A stretch of 64,000 bases of DNA from Paenibacillus bouchesdurhonensis (GTDB taxonomy: Bacteria; Bacillota; Bacilli; Paenibacillales; Paenibacillaceae), in the NCBI RefSeq assembly GCF_900155685.1, contig NZ_LT732548.1, forward strand, positions 3,282,887-3,346,886. The letters are read 5' to 3'. The notes under the pieces are model-generated. The model was given only the letters and a program-made list of their open reading frames with translations, did no database searches and was not told the origin of the DNA. Below are positions 1-8,230 of the stretch, piece after piece. Every line of letters begins with the position of its first letter. Position 1 is the first letter of the stretch. Both the position numbers and the translations under genes were made by a program.

Positions 1-463
1 GGCGTCCGTCTACCGTTGCGGTATGTGTCTCCTTATCGATTTGCAGTGAAGCCAAATTAATAATATGATCCTGCGGGGGCAAGGAGGGCTGCATATTATA
101 GGACGAACGACGCAGCAACGATTTGACGCGCGCAATCAGCTCCAAGGGGTTGAATGGCTTCACCATATAGTCGTCGGCTCCGGTCATCAGCCCTGTTATT
201 TTATCCATATCCCCATCTTTGGCACTAAGCATCAATATCGGCGTAGTACGCGTCTCTCTAATTCTCATGCAGACCGTAATTCCGTCCATACCGGGCATCA
301 TAATGTCCAGAATGACCAGATCGATTTGATCCTGCTCCACGATTTCCAGTGCCTGCAGGCCATGATCTGCTTTGAAAACGGTATAACCTTCATTCAGTAA
401 ATATATCTCGATTAGCTTCGCGATCTTATCATCGTCGTCTACAATTAAAATTTGTTTGCTCAT
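1..463 (-). CDS. OmpR/PhoB-family response regulator (3' part cut by window edge)
   Basis: The first 154 codons of a two-component response regulator are visible; the gene runs off the left edge. Reading inward from the ATG at 461-463, the protein starts MSKQILIVDDDDKIAKLIEI, a receiver domain with an acidic cluster at residues 9-12, the phospho-acceptor Asp53 in LVILDIMMPG, and a conserved Lys in MVKPFNPLELIARV followed by the start of a linker. The winged-helix DNA-binding domain expected in this family lies outside the window, so the OmpR class is inferred from the receiver and linker. AAAGGATGG precedes the start at good spacing. No partner kinase is visible; it may lie further left. Target genes cannot be told. 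Confidence 0.9.
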   Translation of the reverse strand, partial: MSKQILIVDDDDKIAKLIEIYLLNEGYTVFKADHGLQALEIVEQDQIDLVILDIMMPGMDGITVCMRIRETRTTPILMLSAKDGDMDKITGLMTGADDYMVKPFNPLELIARVKSLLRRSSYNMQPSLPPQDHIINLASLQIDKETHTATVDGR

Positions 464-592
464 CCAATAATCCATCCTTTTAGGTGGTTTTTCAAAAATC
501 TAAAGCAGTTCTATCATATCACGGTCTAAACACGTAGTTATGAATAAAAGGTTAATAAAAGAACGGATTAATATATTGGAAAGTTACTTAAG

Positions 593-1306
593 CTACAAAT
601 TTTCCACTTCAACACTGATGACATGTTCTATTTTTCGAATAAAATGATATATCTCCGTTGTATACTCACGCTCCGAAGCGGAAATCACCATGTCGATCCG
701 TTGTCGTCCTTCCTCTAAATCTTTAATCTTCAGACGGCGAATGCGATGACGATTCCATTTGGCCTCAGGCCCCTTCTCATCCTTCCTTTCAATAATTCGG
801 ATAAGGTCAGTGACATTGCCGCGATCCTCCATCACGATTTTGACGGAAACGTCACGTTGATTCAATTTATATGGCCCAAGCCATTTGATCATATAAGGAA
901 CGAAATTGACCGCTAAGATGAGCAGTATCACCGCAAGCGCCGCCTCCAGATAAAAGCCCGCCCCGATGGCAATGCCGATGCCCGAAGCCGCCCAAATCAT
1001 CGCTGCCGATGTCAGACCGGAAATCCCCTCATTGCTTCTACGCAGAATCACCCCTGCCCCAAGAAAACCAATCCCGCTGACAATTTGCGCAGCTAAACGC
1101 ATCGGGTCCATATTCGGATGATCCGGACCGGCGAATTTGGCAAATGATTGGATGGATACGATGGTCACCAAACAACTGGCGATGCAGATAACCATACTGG
1201 TCTTAATGCCTAGTGGCTTTTGTTTCAATTGACGATCAATGCCAATGAATAAGCCGAACAGCAATGCGATAATCAGCTTTAATATAATTTCCCATTCCAG
1301 TAACAT
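593..1306 (-). CDS. mgtC: MgtC/SapB family membrane protein
   Basis: A 237-aa protein of the MgtC/SapB family. The N-terminal about 135 residues hold four to five hydrophobic segments with family signatures: LFGLFIGIDRQLKQKP, the stretch RLAAQIVSGIGFLGAGVI and the TSAAMIWAASGIGIAIGAG block. A C-terminal soluble region of about 90 residues resembles the ACT-like domain of longer family members. MgtC proteins are inner-membrane proteins linked to growth at low magnesium and to modulation of ATP synthase or phosphate uptake in some bacteria; the role here is not known. GGAGGAGATC sits before the ATG. The 140-base upstream region is too short for an M-box magnesium riboswitch and shows none. Confidence 0.9.
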   Translation of the reverse strand: MLLEWEIILKLIIALLFGLFIGIDRQLKQKPLGIKTSMVICIASCLVTIVSIQSFAKFAGPDHPNMDPMRLAAQIVSGIGFLGAGVILRRSNEGISGLTSAAMIWAASGIGIAIGAGFYLEAALAVILLILAVNFVPYMIKWLGPYKLNQRDVSVKIVMEDRGNVTDLIRIIERKDEKGPEAKWNRHRIRRLKIKDLEEGRQRIDMVISASEREYTTEIYHFIRKIEHVISVEVENL

Positions 1307-1360
1307 TCATGATCTCCTCCTGCATATAGAGAGAGTATAAGTGCTTTTGCTATATTTATG

Positions 1361-1420
1361 CAACACAATAAGACTACCCAGCAGGTTATTATTAACCCAT
1401 TCAAGGTAGTCTTATTGTTC
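1361..1420 (-). terminator. Inverted repeat downstream of metE
   Basis: Arms of about 15 bases (CAATAAGACTACC at 1366-1378 and GGTAGTCTTATTG at 1405-1417) enclose a smaller nested inverted repeat. It lies 27 bases past the metE stop. No clear U-run follows on the minus strand, so the terminator assignment is moderate. Confidence 0.45.
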
Positions 1421-1446
1421 ACTTATTTATAATAAGAACCCGCGAA

Positions 1447-3753
1447 TTAAATTGTACTGGTTACGGACTCTTTGGCACGGTATTGCTGGGCAGCAAGCAC
1501 CATATTTCTCAAAGACTGCACCGTCTCTTCAACCCCACGTGTCTTAAGGCCGCAGTCTGGATTAATCCAGAACAGCTCGGGATCCAGCACTTGGAGCGCA
1601 CGATCGAGCATGGAGGTCATTTCCTCAACCGACGGCACTCGCGGACTGTGGATGTCATATACGCCAAGGCCGATGCCTAAATCATACGTATGCTCTTCAA
1701 AGCTGTGAACTAGCTCGCCGTGGCTGCGTGAGGTCTCGATGGAGATGACATCCGCATCCAAAGCCCGAATGGAATCAATAATGTCATGGAACTCGCAGTA
1801 GCACATATGAGTGTGAATTTGCGTCGTATCCCGGATCGTCGATGTCGTGACGCGGAACGCTTTGACCGACCAATCCAGGTATTTATTCCAATCCTCACGC
1901 TTCAGCGGAAGCCCTTCGCGCAGTGCCGGCTCGTCTACCTGAATCATCTCAATACCTGCCTGCTCTAGTGCTTCAACCTCTTTACGCAGTGCCAGCGCGA
2001 TTTGATATGCCACCTGCTCCCGCGGCAAATCACTGCGCACGAAGGACCAGTTCAGAATCGTAATTGGGCCCGTCAGCATTCCCTTTACCGGCTTGTCCGT
2101 CAAAGACTGCGCATACTCGGTCTCTTTCACCGTCATCGCTTGATCGAAATCAACATCCCCGTAGATGACAGGCGGTTTCACACAGCGCGTACCGTAGGAT
2201 TGAACCCAGCCGCCTTTAGTAAAGGCGAAGCCCGGCAATTTCTCACCGAAGAATTCTACCATATCGGTTCTTTCAAATTCACCGTGCACCAGCACATCGA
2301 TGCCGATTTCCTCCTGCAATGAAATCCACTTCTGGATATGTTCCTTAATAAAGGAATCATACTTCTCCTGGCTCCACTCGCCTTTGCGCCATTTCTGGCG
2401 GGCTGAACGCACTTCTGCCGTTTGTGGGAAACTGCCGATCGTCGTTGTCGGAAGGAAAGGCAGATGCCATTTCTCCTTCTGCTTCTTACGGCGAATCGCG
2501 AACTCGCTATTTCTAGTCACAGGTTCCGTGGAAATTTTCTGAACCGCAGCCGATACGCTTGCCCGGTTCCGTGCCGGATCTTTAGCCAGATTCTCCAGAG
2601 CGATGCGATTATTTTCAAATGCGGACTTAACACTTTCGATGCCTTGAATAGCTGCTCTGCTTAACGCGACGATCTCGTCCAGTTTCTCCTCTGCAAAGGA
2701 CAAAGCCTCACGAAGCGCTGGCTCTAAAGCCTGCTCCTGCTTGGCAGATACAGGGACATGCAGTAAGCTGCAGGACGGCTGAACGATAACGTCCGCATCT
2801 GGGACTAAGGATATAATCTCTTGCAGCAGTTCAGCCTGCCGATACAGATCAGTTCTCCATATATTGCGGCCATCAACGACCCCGGCTCCTAGACTCTTGC
2901 CTTGTGGGAACCCGAATTTGCGAAGAGAGGCAAGGTTGGCCTCTCCGCCATGAATGAAATCCAAGCCAATGCCTGCCACAGGCAATGAAACGACATCCTC
3001 GTAACGATCAACCGCTTCAAAATACGTTTGCAAAAGAATCGAAATTCCCGGAACATCCCGTTGAATCGTATCATAAATCGCTTTGACTCGCGCGACATCT
3101 TCGCTGGTTACTGAAGTCACTAAAGATGGCTCGTCGATTTGAACCCAAGCGACGCCTTCTGCAGTCAGCTCTTTTAAAACTTGTACATATAAAGGCAGAA
3201 GCAGGCTTACCCAGTGATCCCATTCCGTAGCTTCATTGAAGCCCTTCGATAATTTAAGGAAAGAATACAATCCAATCAGTACTGGTCTGCCTTCAATGCC
3301 CAGCTTTTCCTTTGCCTCTCGGTATGCTGCAAGCGGTCGATTGACCGTGAGCTGCGGCTGTCGTGCGCCAAGCTCAGGAACGATATAATGATAGTTCGTG
3401 TTAAACCACTTCGTCATCTCGCTGGCCGTCGCTTCTTTATTTCCCCGAGCGATTGCATAGTATGTTTCCATTGGCACTTCGCCGCCGCTATACGTAAACC
3501 GCTCCGGTACTAGACCAAACATAACGGCCATATCCAAGACATGGTCATAATACGTAAAATCTCCTACGGGAATAACCTCAACGCCTTGATCCTGCTGCTG
3601 CTGTAAATTATTGAGCCGGATTTGCGCCAGCTGCTCATGCAGTTCTTTCTCTTCTAACTTGCCCGCCCAATAGGCTTCAATCGTTTTCTTCCATTCCCGC
3701 TGTCCACCGATTCTCGGATAGCCTAAATTTCCGCTTTTAACAGTATGACTCAT
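1447..3753 (-). CDS. metE: Cobalamin-independent methionine synthase
   Basis: A 768-aa 5-methyltetrahydropteroyltriglutamate-homocysteine methyltransferase, catalysing the last step of methionine synthesis without B12. Length is normal for MetE. The N-terminal half carries the LGYPRIGGQREWKK start motif and a folate-binding barrel; the C-terminal barrel has TTTIGSFPQT, VHGEFERTDMVEFF, the zinc-ligand region HTHMCYCEF and the second ligand region NPDCGLKTRG. Start: ATG with GGGAGG eight bases upstream. The 5' leader holds a cobalamin riboswitch followed by an intrinsic terminator (3790-4075). MetE is therefore probably made only when cobalamin is scarce, which implies that a B12-dependent MetH is encoded elsewhere. 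Confidence 0.97.
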   Translation of the reverse strand: MSHTVKSGNLGYPRIGGQREWKKTIEAYWAGKLEEKELHEQLAQIRLNNLQQQQDQGVEVIPVGDFTYYDHVLDMAVMFGLVPERFTYSGGEVPMETYYAIARGNKEATASEMTKWFNTNYHYIVPELGARQPQLTVNRPLAAYREAKEKLGIEGRPVLIGLYSFLKLSKGFNEATEWDHWVSLLLPLYVQVLKELTAEGVAWVQIDEPSLVTSVTSEDVARVKAIYDTIQRDVPGISILLQTYFEAVDRYEDVVSLPVAGIGLDFIHGGEANLASLRKFGFPQGKSLGAGVVDGRNIWRTDLYRQAELLQEIISLVPDADVIVQPSCSLLHVPVSAKQEQALEPALREALSFAEEKLDEIVALSRAAIQGIESVKSAFENNRIALENLAKDPARNRASVSAAVQKISTEPVTRNSEFAIRRKKQKEKWHLPFLPTTTIGSFPQTAEVRSARQKWRKGEWSQEKYDSFIKEHIQKWISLQEEIGIDVLVHGEFERTDMVEFFGEKLPGFAFTKGGWVQSYGTRCVKPPVIYGDVDFDQAMTVKETEYAQSLTDKPVKGMLTGPITILNWSFVRSDLPREQVAYQIALALRKEVEALEQAGIEMIQVDEPALREGLPLKREDWNKYLDWSVKAFRVTTSTIRDTTQIHTHMCYCEFHDIIDSIRALDADVISIETSRSHGELVHSFEEHTYDLGIGLGVYDIHSPRVPSVEEMTSMLDRALQVLDPELFWINPDCGLKTRGVEETVQSLRNMVLAAQQYRAKESVTSTI

Positions 3754-3789
3754 TGTTTTTTCCTCCCTAGTGTATGTTTATTCAACAAC

Positions 3790-3830
3790 AAAAAAGTCCC
3801 CTATAGCTGGAATGGCTAAAGAGGACCTTC
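3790..3830 (-). terminator. Intrinsic terminator of the metE riboswitch expression platform
   Basis: On the minus strand a hairpin pairs GGTCCTCTTTAGCC with GGCTATAGGGGAC-like sequence (with G-U pairs) and runs directly into a six-U tract. It lies between the cobalamin aptamer and the metE ribosome binding site, the expected place for a B12-controlled transcription terminator. Confidence 0.8.
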
Positions 3831-3889
3831 GTCATGACTTGCGATGGCTCGAATCTTTAACACCTCCCTATCTCCCGTAGGTACAGCAG

Positions 3890-4075
3890 TGCTGGCAGAA
3901 CAGGCAGGTCTCCTGGCTTCAGAATCACAGCTGGACAGCAGCCTTCCCAATGAATGATCATCAGTGGCACTATCGCTTCCAGCTCCTCTGTTACAGTGGC
4001 GGGACCGCGCCGGTATTACACCGGACTTCCCTTTTAAGCTTCAATCGTTTTCGACTAAAGCACCTGTTCCACAAT
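3890..4075 (-). promoter_or_regulatory. Cobalamin (B12) riboswitch upstream of metE
   Basis: Minus-strand sequence has the conserved landmarks of the cobalamin aptamer in order: the 5' ACAGGTGCTTT segment (4057-4069), AAAAGGGAAGTCCGGTG, the B12-box core GCCACTGT (about 3990-4000), GCCACTG with GGGAAGGC, and the 3' GCCAGGAGACCTGCC segment (3904-3919). It is followed by a terminator hairpin and then metE. The known logic of this class is that adenosyl- or methylcobalamin binding lowers downstream expression. Confidence 0.93.
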
Positions 4076-4176
4076 ATTCGGTTATGAATATACAATTTAT
4101 GTTACTTCAAGTCGACAAATAATACAATACAAATCGGATTAGTTGTAGAATAATTATGCAAACAGATGCAAGAATT

Positions 4177-4536
4177 TTAGTAATTATCGGCTACTGCCTT
4201 ATTCAGCATTCCGATGCAGCGGTCTAAATCGGCTTTGACTTGCTTTTTATATAATTCGGCCTTCTCATAACCATCATCAGTGAAATAATAAAGGACGATT
4301 TCTTGGAAATCAACCGCAGGGTCATTCCCTTTCAATTGCTTCGTCCGGTAAAGCACTCCTTCTTGCACCAGTTCATGAAGCGCCCGATAAATTTCACTCT
4401 GCGGAGGAATGTAGCCGAATGGCTTAAACTCCTCTTTCAACTCTTCAAGCATCTGGTAGCCATAGCCTTTGCGCTCTTCTACCATCGTGATTAAATACAG
4501 CTTGATATAAGCCCGCTGCGCGATCATAAAAGCCAT
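4177..4536 (-). CDS. Replication terminator protein (Rtp)-like winged-helix DNA-binding protein
   Basis: A 119-aa protein resembling Bacillus subtilis Rtp along its length. Shared features (compared from memory) are QRAYIKLYLITM near the N-terminus, EFKPFGYIP..SEIYRALHEL in the helix-turn-helix and wing region, a basic wing with QEIVLYYF, and a C-terminal dimerisation helix with ELYKKQ and LDRC. Rtp binds Ter sites as a dimer and arrests replication forks, and represses its own gene. I chose the ATG at 4534-4536 because GGAGGTG lies just ahead; a GTG at 4557 would place that SD inside the gene. A sigma-A-type promoter with an overlapping 19-bp palindrome lies directly upstream. It could instead be a plain PadR-like repressor; fork arrest is not shown by sequence. 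Confidence 0.8.
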   Translation of the reverse strand: MAFMIAQRAYIKLYLITMVEERKGYGYQMLEELKEEFKPFGYIPPQSEIYRALHELVQEGVLYRTKQLKGNDPAVDFQEIVLYYFTDDGYEKAELYKKQVKADLDRCIGMLNKAVADNY

Positions 4537-4563
4537 TCTCTCACCTCCTGCTCTCACTTTACA

Positions 4564-4592
4564 AGTATAGAGCAGTTATGAATTTTTCACAA
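4564..4592 (-). promoter_or_regulatory. Sigma-A-type promoter of the rtp-like gene
   Basis: Minus strand: -35 TTGTGA (4587-4592), a 17-base spacer and -10 TATACT (4564-4569). It ends 28 bases before the chosen start codon. Confidence 0.75.
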
Positions 4593-4593
4593 C
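4575..4593. promoter_or_regulatory. 19-bp near-perfect palindrome overlapping the rtp-like promoter (candidate operator)
   Basis: GTTATGAA, TTT, TTCACAAC: the eight-base arms differ at one position. The site covers the -35 hexamer and most of the spacer, where a repressor would block RNA polymerase. B. subtilis Rtp is known to repress its own gene, so autoregulation is a natural inference. Confidence 0.55.
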
Positions 4594-4694
4594 AGGGGGT
4601 CAATTGCCCTTTGATACGATTTGAATAGCTGCTAAGGACGAGGATAGCAGAAGGAATTGGCGATCGAAGCAAAGGAATTAATTTTGTGCTTTTT

Positions 4695-4713
4695 ATTGTG
4701 AATTTTTCATATA
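4695..4713. repeat. Second copy of the TGAATTTTTCA element
   Basis: The 11-base core TGAATTTTTCA at 4699-4709 repeats that at 4579-4589, 120 bp away, in the same gap upstream of the rtp-like gene. The outer arms are less symmetric than in the first copy. It may be an auxiliary binding site. Confidence 0.4.
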
Positions 4714-4734
4714 TTGAAATATTGTAATTAGGGG

Positions 4735-5376
4735 CTAACGGTCGATCCAGCCTTGCTCCATTGCGTACCTCGTCAACTGTACACGATTTTCCAAATGCAA
4801 TTTTTGCAAGATATTTTTCAGATGATTTTTCACCGTTTGATCGGAAATTTGTAATTCCTTAGCGATTTCTCGATTGGTCATCCCTTTCGCCACCCAATCC
4901 AAAATTTCACGCTCGCGGCTCGTAAGAGGATGATCGTCGTTGTTATTCTTCTTAGATAGCGGGAACTCTTGCAAAATCCGGTAGGCCAACTCGCTGGACA
5001 ACGGCGCTTCATCGCTGGCAACCGCCCGTAAATATTGAAGCCAGGTGCCCGGCTCCAGATTTTTGAGCAAATAACCCTGCGCCCCTTGCTTCAGCGCTTC
5101 AAATAAATGAGCGGCATCATCCGAAACGGTAATAAGCACAATTTTGACGTAGGGATATTTCAGCTTGATTTCTCTCGTTGTCTCCAGACCATCTTTTCCC
5201 GGCATATGAATATCCATCAGAATAAGATCAGGCATCCATAATTCCGTTTGTAGCAGGGCTTCTTCCCCATTTTCTGCATAGCCGATGATTTCAAAGCTCT
5301 CGTCATCCGATAAAATTTCACCGATAGCCTCACGAGCGTGCGGATGGTCGTCAACGACTAAAACTCTAATCTTCAT
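4735..5376 (-). CDS. NarL/LuxR-family response regulator
   Basis: A 213-aa response regulator: N-terminal receiver (RVLVVDDHPHAREAI, phospho-acceptor Asp in LILMDIHMPGKDG at about residue 54, Lys in GYLLKNLEPG), a linker rich in Asn and Asp, and a C-terminal LuxR-type helix-turn-helix (LTSREREILDWVAKGMTNREIA and QTVKNHLKNIL). Start: ATG at 5374-5376 with AAAGGAG upstream; the reading frame stays open 87 bases further but without an SD. No histidine kinase is adjacent, so its partner and targets are unknown. It resembles the DegU/LiaR/YxjL group in size and domain order. Confidence 0.9.
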   Translation of the reverse strand: MKIRVLVVDDHPHAREAIGEILSDDESFEIIGYAENGEEALLQTELWMPDLILMDIHMPGKDGLETTREIKLKYPYVKIVLITVSDDAAHLFEALKQGAQGYLLKNLEPGTWLQYLRAVASDEAPLSSELAYRILQEFPLSKKNNNDDHPLTSREREILDWVAKGMTNREIAKELQISDQTVKNHLKNILQKLHLENRVQLTRYAMEQGWIDR

Positions 5377-5500
5377 GGCCCAATCTCCTTTATAATGATG
5401 ATAAAAGTATAGTTGGCATACTCCACAGAATATACGCCATAGCCAAAAAACTGACAAGTGCATGACACTTCACTTGGATAAATGTCTTCAGGAATCGCAA

Positions 5501-5531
5501 AGAGCAGAACGAGGTTTATTCGCTCTGCTCT
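5501..5531 (-). terminator. Possible terminator downstream of hrpB
   Basis: AGAGCAGAACGA pairs with TTCGCTCTGCTCT (one bulge) around a six-base loop, 48 bases past the hrpB stop. The U-tract is weak on both strands. Confidence 0.4.
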
Positions 5532-5578
5532 AAAGTCCGAAGATATCGGTGCTTTTGCCTAACTAGTGATCTTCGCTA

Positions 5579-8104
5579 TTATTTTGGACGCACCCTCCGT
5601 GTCGCCGTGGCCAGAAGCGGGTCCTCCGGCCAATAATGCTTAGGATAACGGCCCTTCAAATCCTTCTTCACTTCAAAATACGCATTGTGCCAAAAGCTGC
5701 GCAAGTCAGCTGTAACCTGCACAGGCCGACCTGCCGGAGAGAGCAGATGCATAATAATCGCAACCGCCCCATAGCCGATGCGCGGGGTATCCAGCATACC
5801 GAACACTTCCTGCAAGCGAACCGCTGCATACGGCGCTTCCCCCTGGTCATAGTGAATCAGGATTTTGGAGCCGCTCGGTACAGTCAAATGTGTCGGCGCT
5901 TCAGTATTTAATTCTTGGCGAAGCTCCCAGCCCAATTCACTCTCCAAAATCGACAAAAGAGATAGAGCTTGCAAATCCGAGCGTTTGCGAAAATTTGCAA
6001 TATATGGCGCCAGCCATTCCTCGGCTCGCTCAGCCAGTACAGCATCCGACCAATCCGGCCACCGCTCGCTTTGCTTGCGTAAAAAGCCGACGCGAGCCTG
6101 CAGTTGACGAGCCTTATCATTCCAAGGCAGAATCTGAACACCCTGCGAAGATACGGCAGCCAATATGGCCTTTGTGAAATCCTCAGCCGCAGGCTGCACC
6201 GGTCGATCTTTGATCACAAGCGCTCCCAGCGTCTCCCGTAGACGAACGCGAACCGTCCCGGCTTCCTCGTCCCATTCCGCCAGTCGCTCTTCCTTCATAT
6301 ACTCGCCATAATGCTCCGCCAAATCCGCTATTTCCAATGGAGCAGCCAGCAAAATACGCCCTTCTGCTCCCTCGTCATCTACCTCGGCAATGGCGAGGTA
6401 TGGAGCTTCTCCTAGTGGCTGCTTCCTTGCGAACATCGCCCCGCGGCCGCTGCGGAGCAAATATCTGCCATCCGCCCTACGCCCCGCAATGCGATCCGGA
6501 TAAGCAAAAGATATAAGGATTCCGCAAGCCAGATACCCTTTATTGTCGCCAGAGCCTGCGGGGCTCTCCTGCTCCTTGATTCCCAGCCTCCGCTCATACT
6601 GTCCGCTCATAGCGATAATCCGCTGAATGTCTCGTTCCTCGGCCGAATGGACCGGCATGCCACGCTGTTTATGAGTGCCCTCCAAATTCATCAGTAAAGC
6701 CAGTCGACTGCGAATATCACAATCTTCTCCGACCGCCGCAGAGCCTCTAAACAAATCCCGTTCTTCCAGCAAAGCAGCCAGCAGGCAAGCCGGTTTGCCA
6801 AGACCTAGTTGCGCAGCCTTGAGCAGCATATGCGCCAAGCGGGGATGAAGTCCAAGCTCGGCCATCCTGCGGCCGTGCTCGGTAATTCGCCCATCTCCAT
6901 CCAGCGCCCCGAGCTGCCCAAGCAGCCGCAGAGCTTGCCGATACGGTCCCGCTGGCGGCGGATCAAGCCAAGCGAGCTCCTCGGGCGAGCTTGCACCCCA
7001 GGCCGCGAGCTCCAAGGCCAGCGGCGTTAGATCCGCCTCCAGCATCTCCGGCGCGGTGCGCTCTGGCAGCAGCCGATCCTCCGCTTCGCTCCATAGGCGG
7101 TAGCACCCGCCGGGAGCCGTGCGCCCGGCTCGACCCCGCCGCTGATCGGCAGAATCCCGGGCCGCGCGCACAGTTACGAGCCGGCTCATGCCGGTGCGCG
7201 GAGAGAACAGCGCCGTGCGCCGCAGACCACTGTCGATCACCACCGTCACGCCTTCAATCGTCAGGCTCGACTCCGCGATCGACGTGGCAAGCACCACCTT
7301 GCGCTTGCCCGTCGGCGCTGCCGCTATAGCCCGCTGCTGCTGCTGCGCAGGCAGCGCGCCGTATAGCGGCGTAACGAGCACGCCGCTGGGCACCGTGGGT
7401 GCCAGCGCCCGCTCCACCCGGCGAATTTCCTTTGCGCCGGGCAAAAAAACAAGCAAGCTCCCCTCATGGCGCTCAAGCGCGCTGCGTACCGCGCGCGTCA
7501 CCGTTTGCTCTAAGGGAGCTTGGCTTGCGGGAGCGTCGGCGTACCTGGTCTCCACCGGGTACGCCCGCCCTTGGCTGCGGATCACAGCCGCCCCGCCCAA
7601 CAGCGTGACCAGCGGCTCCGCATTTAACGTCGCCGACATGACGAGCAGCCGCAAATCATTGCGGAGCAGCTCATGGCTTTGCAGCGCCAACGCCAATCCG
7701 ATATCGCCATGCAAATTCCGTTCGTGGAACTCGTCAAAAATAATGAGTCCAACCCCCATCAAGGCCGGATCATGCTGGAGCATCCGCGTCAGGATGCCCT
7801 CCGTCACAACCGTTATCCTCGTTCGTCCCGATACTTTGCTCTCCGTTCTTATCCGATAGCCCACGGTTTGCCCAACAGGCTCGCCGAGCTGCTGAGCCAT
7901 ATAAATCGCCGCAGAGCGTGCTGCCAGGCGCCGCGGCTCCAGCAAGACGATGGCCTGTCCTTTCAGCCAAGGCTCATGGAGCAGCTCAAGCGGCGTGCGC
8001 GTCGTCTTGCCCGCACCCGGTTCCGCAAGCAGAATCGCCATATTAGCCGACTCCAAACAAGCTTTCAGTTCTGGTATAACCTCATCAATTGGAAGCGTAG
8101 TCAT
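5579..8104 (-). CDS. hrpB: ATP-dependent RNA helicase HrpB
   Basis: An 841-aa DEAH-type helicase of the HrpB family, normal in length. Visible motifs: Walker A AEPGAGKTTRTP (residues 28-39), DEFH box in IIFDEFHERNLHGD, SAT motif in VMSATLNAEP, motif VI QRRGRAGRTAPGGCYRLW, then a helicase-associated region and the family's C-terminal domain ending with PKHYWPEDP. HrpB is thought to act on RNA, but its role is not established. The ATG at 8102-8104 is preceded by AAGGAGAAGAGG; an in-frame ATG 36 bases upstream lacks an SD. The central part (about 6.9-7.6 kb) is clearly richer in G+C than neighbouring genes, which may mean different ancestry or only an Ala/Arg/Gly-rich stretch. Confidence 0.95.
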   Translation of the reverse strand: MTTLPIDEVIPELKACLESANMAILLAEPGAGKTTRTPLELLHEPWLKGQAIVLLEPRRLAARSAAIYMAQQLGEPVGQTVGYRIRTESKVSGRTRITVVTEGILTRMLQHDPALMGVGLIIFDEFHERNLHGDIGLALALQSHELLRNDLRLLVMSATLNAEPLVTLLGGAAVIRSQGRAYPVETRYADAPASQAPLEQTVTRAVRSALERHEGSLLVFLPGAKEIRRVERALAPTVPSGVLVTPLYGALPAQQQQRAIAAAPTGKRKVVLATSIAESSLTIEGVTVVIDSGLRRTALFSPRTGMSRLVTVRAARDSADQRRGRAGRTAPGGCYRLWSEAEDRLLPERTAPEMLEADLTPLALELAAWGASSPEELAWLDPPPAGPYRQALRLLGQLGALDGDGRITEHGRRMAELGLHPRLAHMLLKAAQLGLGKPACLLAALLEERDLFRGSAAVGEDCDIRSRLALLMNLEGTHKQRGMPVHSAEERDIQRIIAMSGQYERRLGIKEQESPAGSGDNKGYLACGILISFAYPDRIAGRRADGRYLLRSGRGAMFARKQPLGEAPYLAIAEVDDEGAEGRILLAAPLEIADLAEHYGEYMKEERLAEWDEEAGTVRVRLRETLGALVIKDRPVQPAAEDFTKAILAAVSSQGVQILPWNDKARQLQARVGFLRKQSERWPDWSDAVLAERAEEWLAPYIANFRKRSDLQALSLLSILESELGWELRQELNTEAPTHLTVPSGSKILIHYDQGEAPYAAVRLQEVFGMLDTPRIGYGAVAIIMHLLSPAGRPVQVTADLRSFWHNAYFEVKKDLKGRYPKHYWPEDPLLATATRRVRPK

Positions 8105-8177
8105 CCTCTTCTCCTTCAATAGAAAAACGTCTATCGACATTTTAGCACACAGACCTCGTTTGTCCTACAGCAGCACA

Positions 8178-8218
8178 AAGCCCTGTCCCTTGACGATGCG
8201 CCAAGTGGGACAGGGCTT
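8178..8218 (-). terminator. Terminator between hrpB and the dehydrogenase gene
   Basis: Perfect 12-bp stem AAGCCCTGTCCC / GGGACAGGGCTT, 12 bases past the stop of the upstream dehydrogenase gene. The following U-run is short. Confidence 0.6.
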
Positions 8219-8230
8219 CCTTGGGTTTAA

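Noticed and set aside
1307-1446. Possible magnesium riboswitch upstream of mgtC
   Set aside because: The gap is too short and holds only the inverted repeat after metE; no M-box landmarks.
7188-7859. A 223-codon frame antisense to hrpB
   Set aside because: Opposite an intact HrpB with full motifs; caused by high GC content; no SD.
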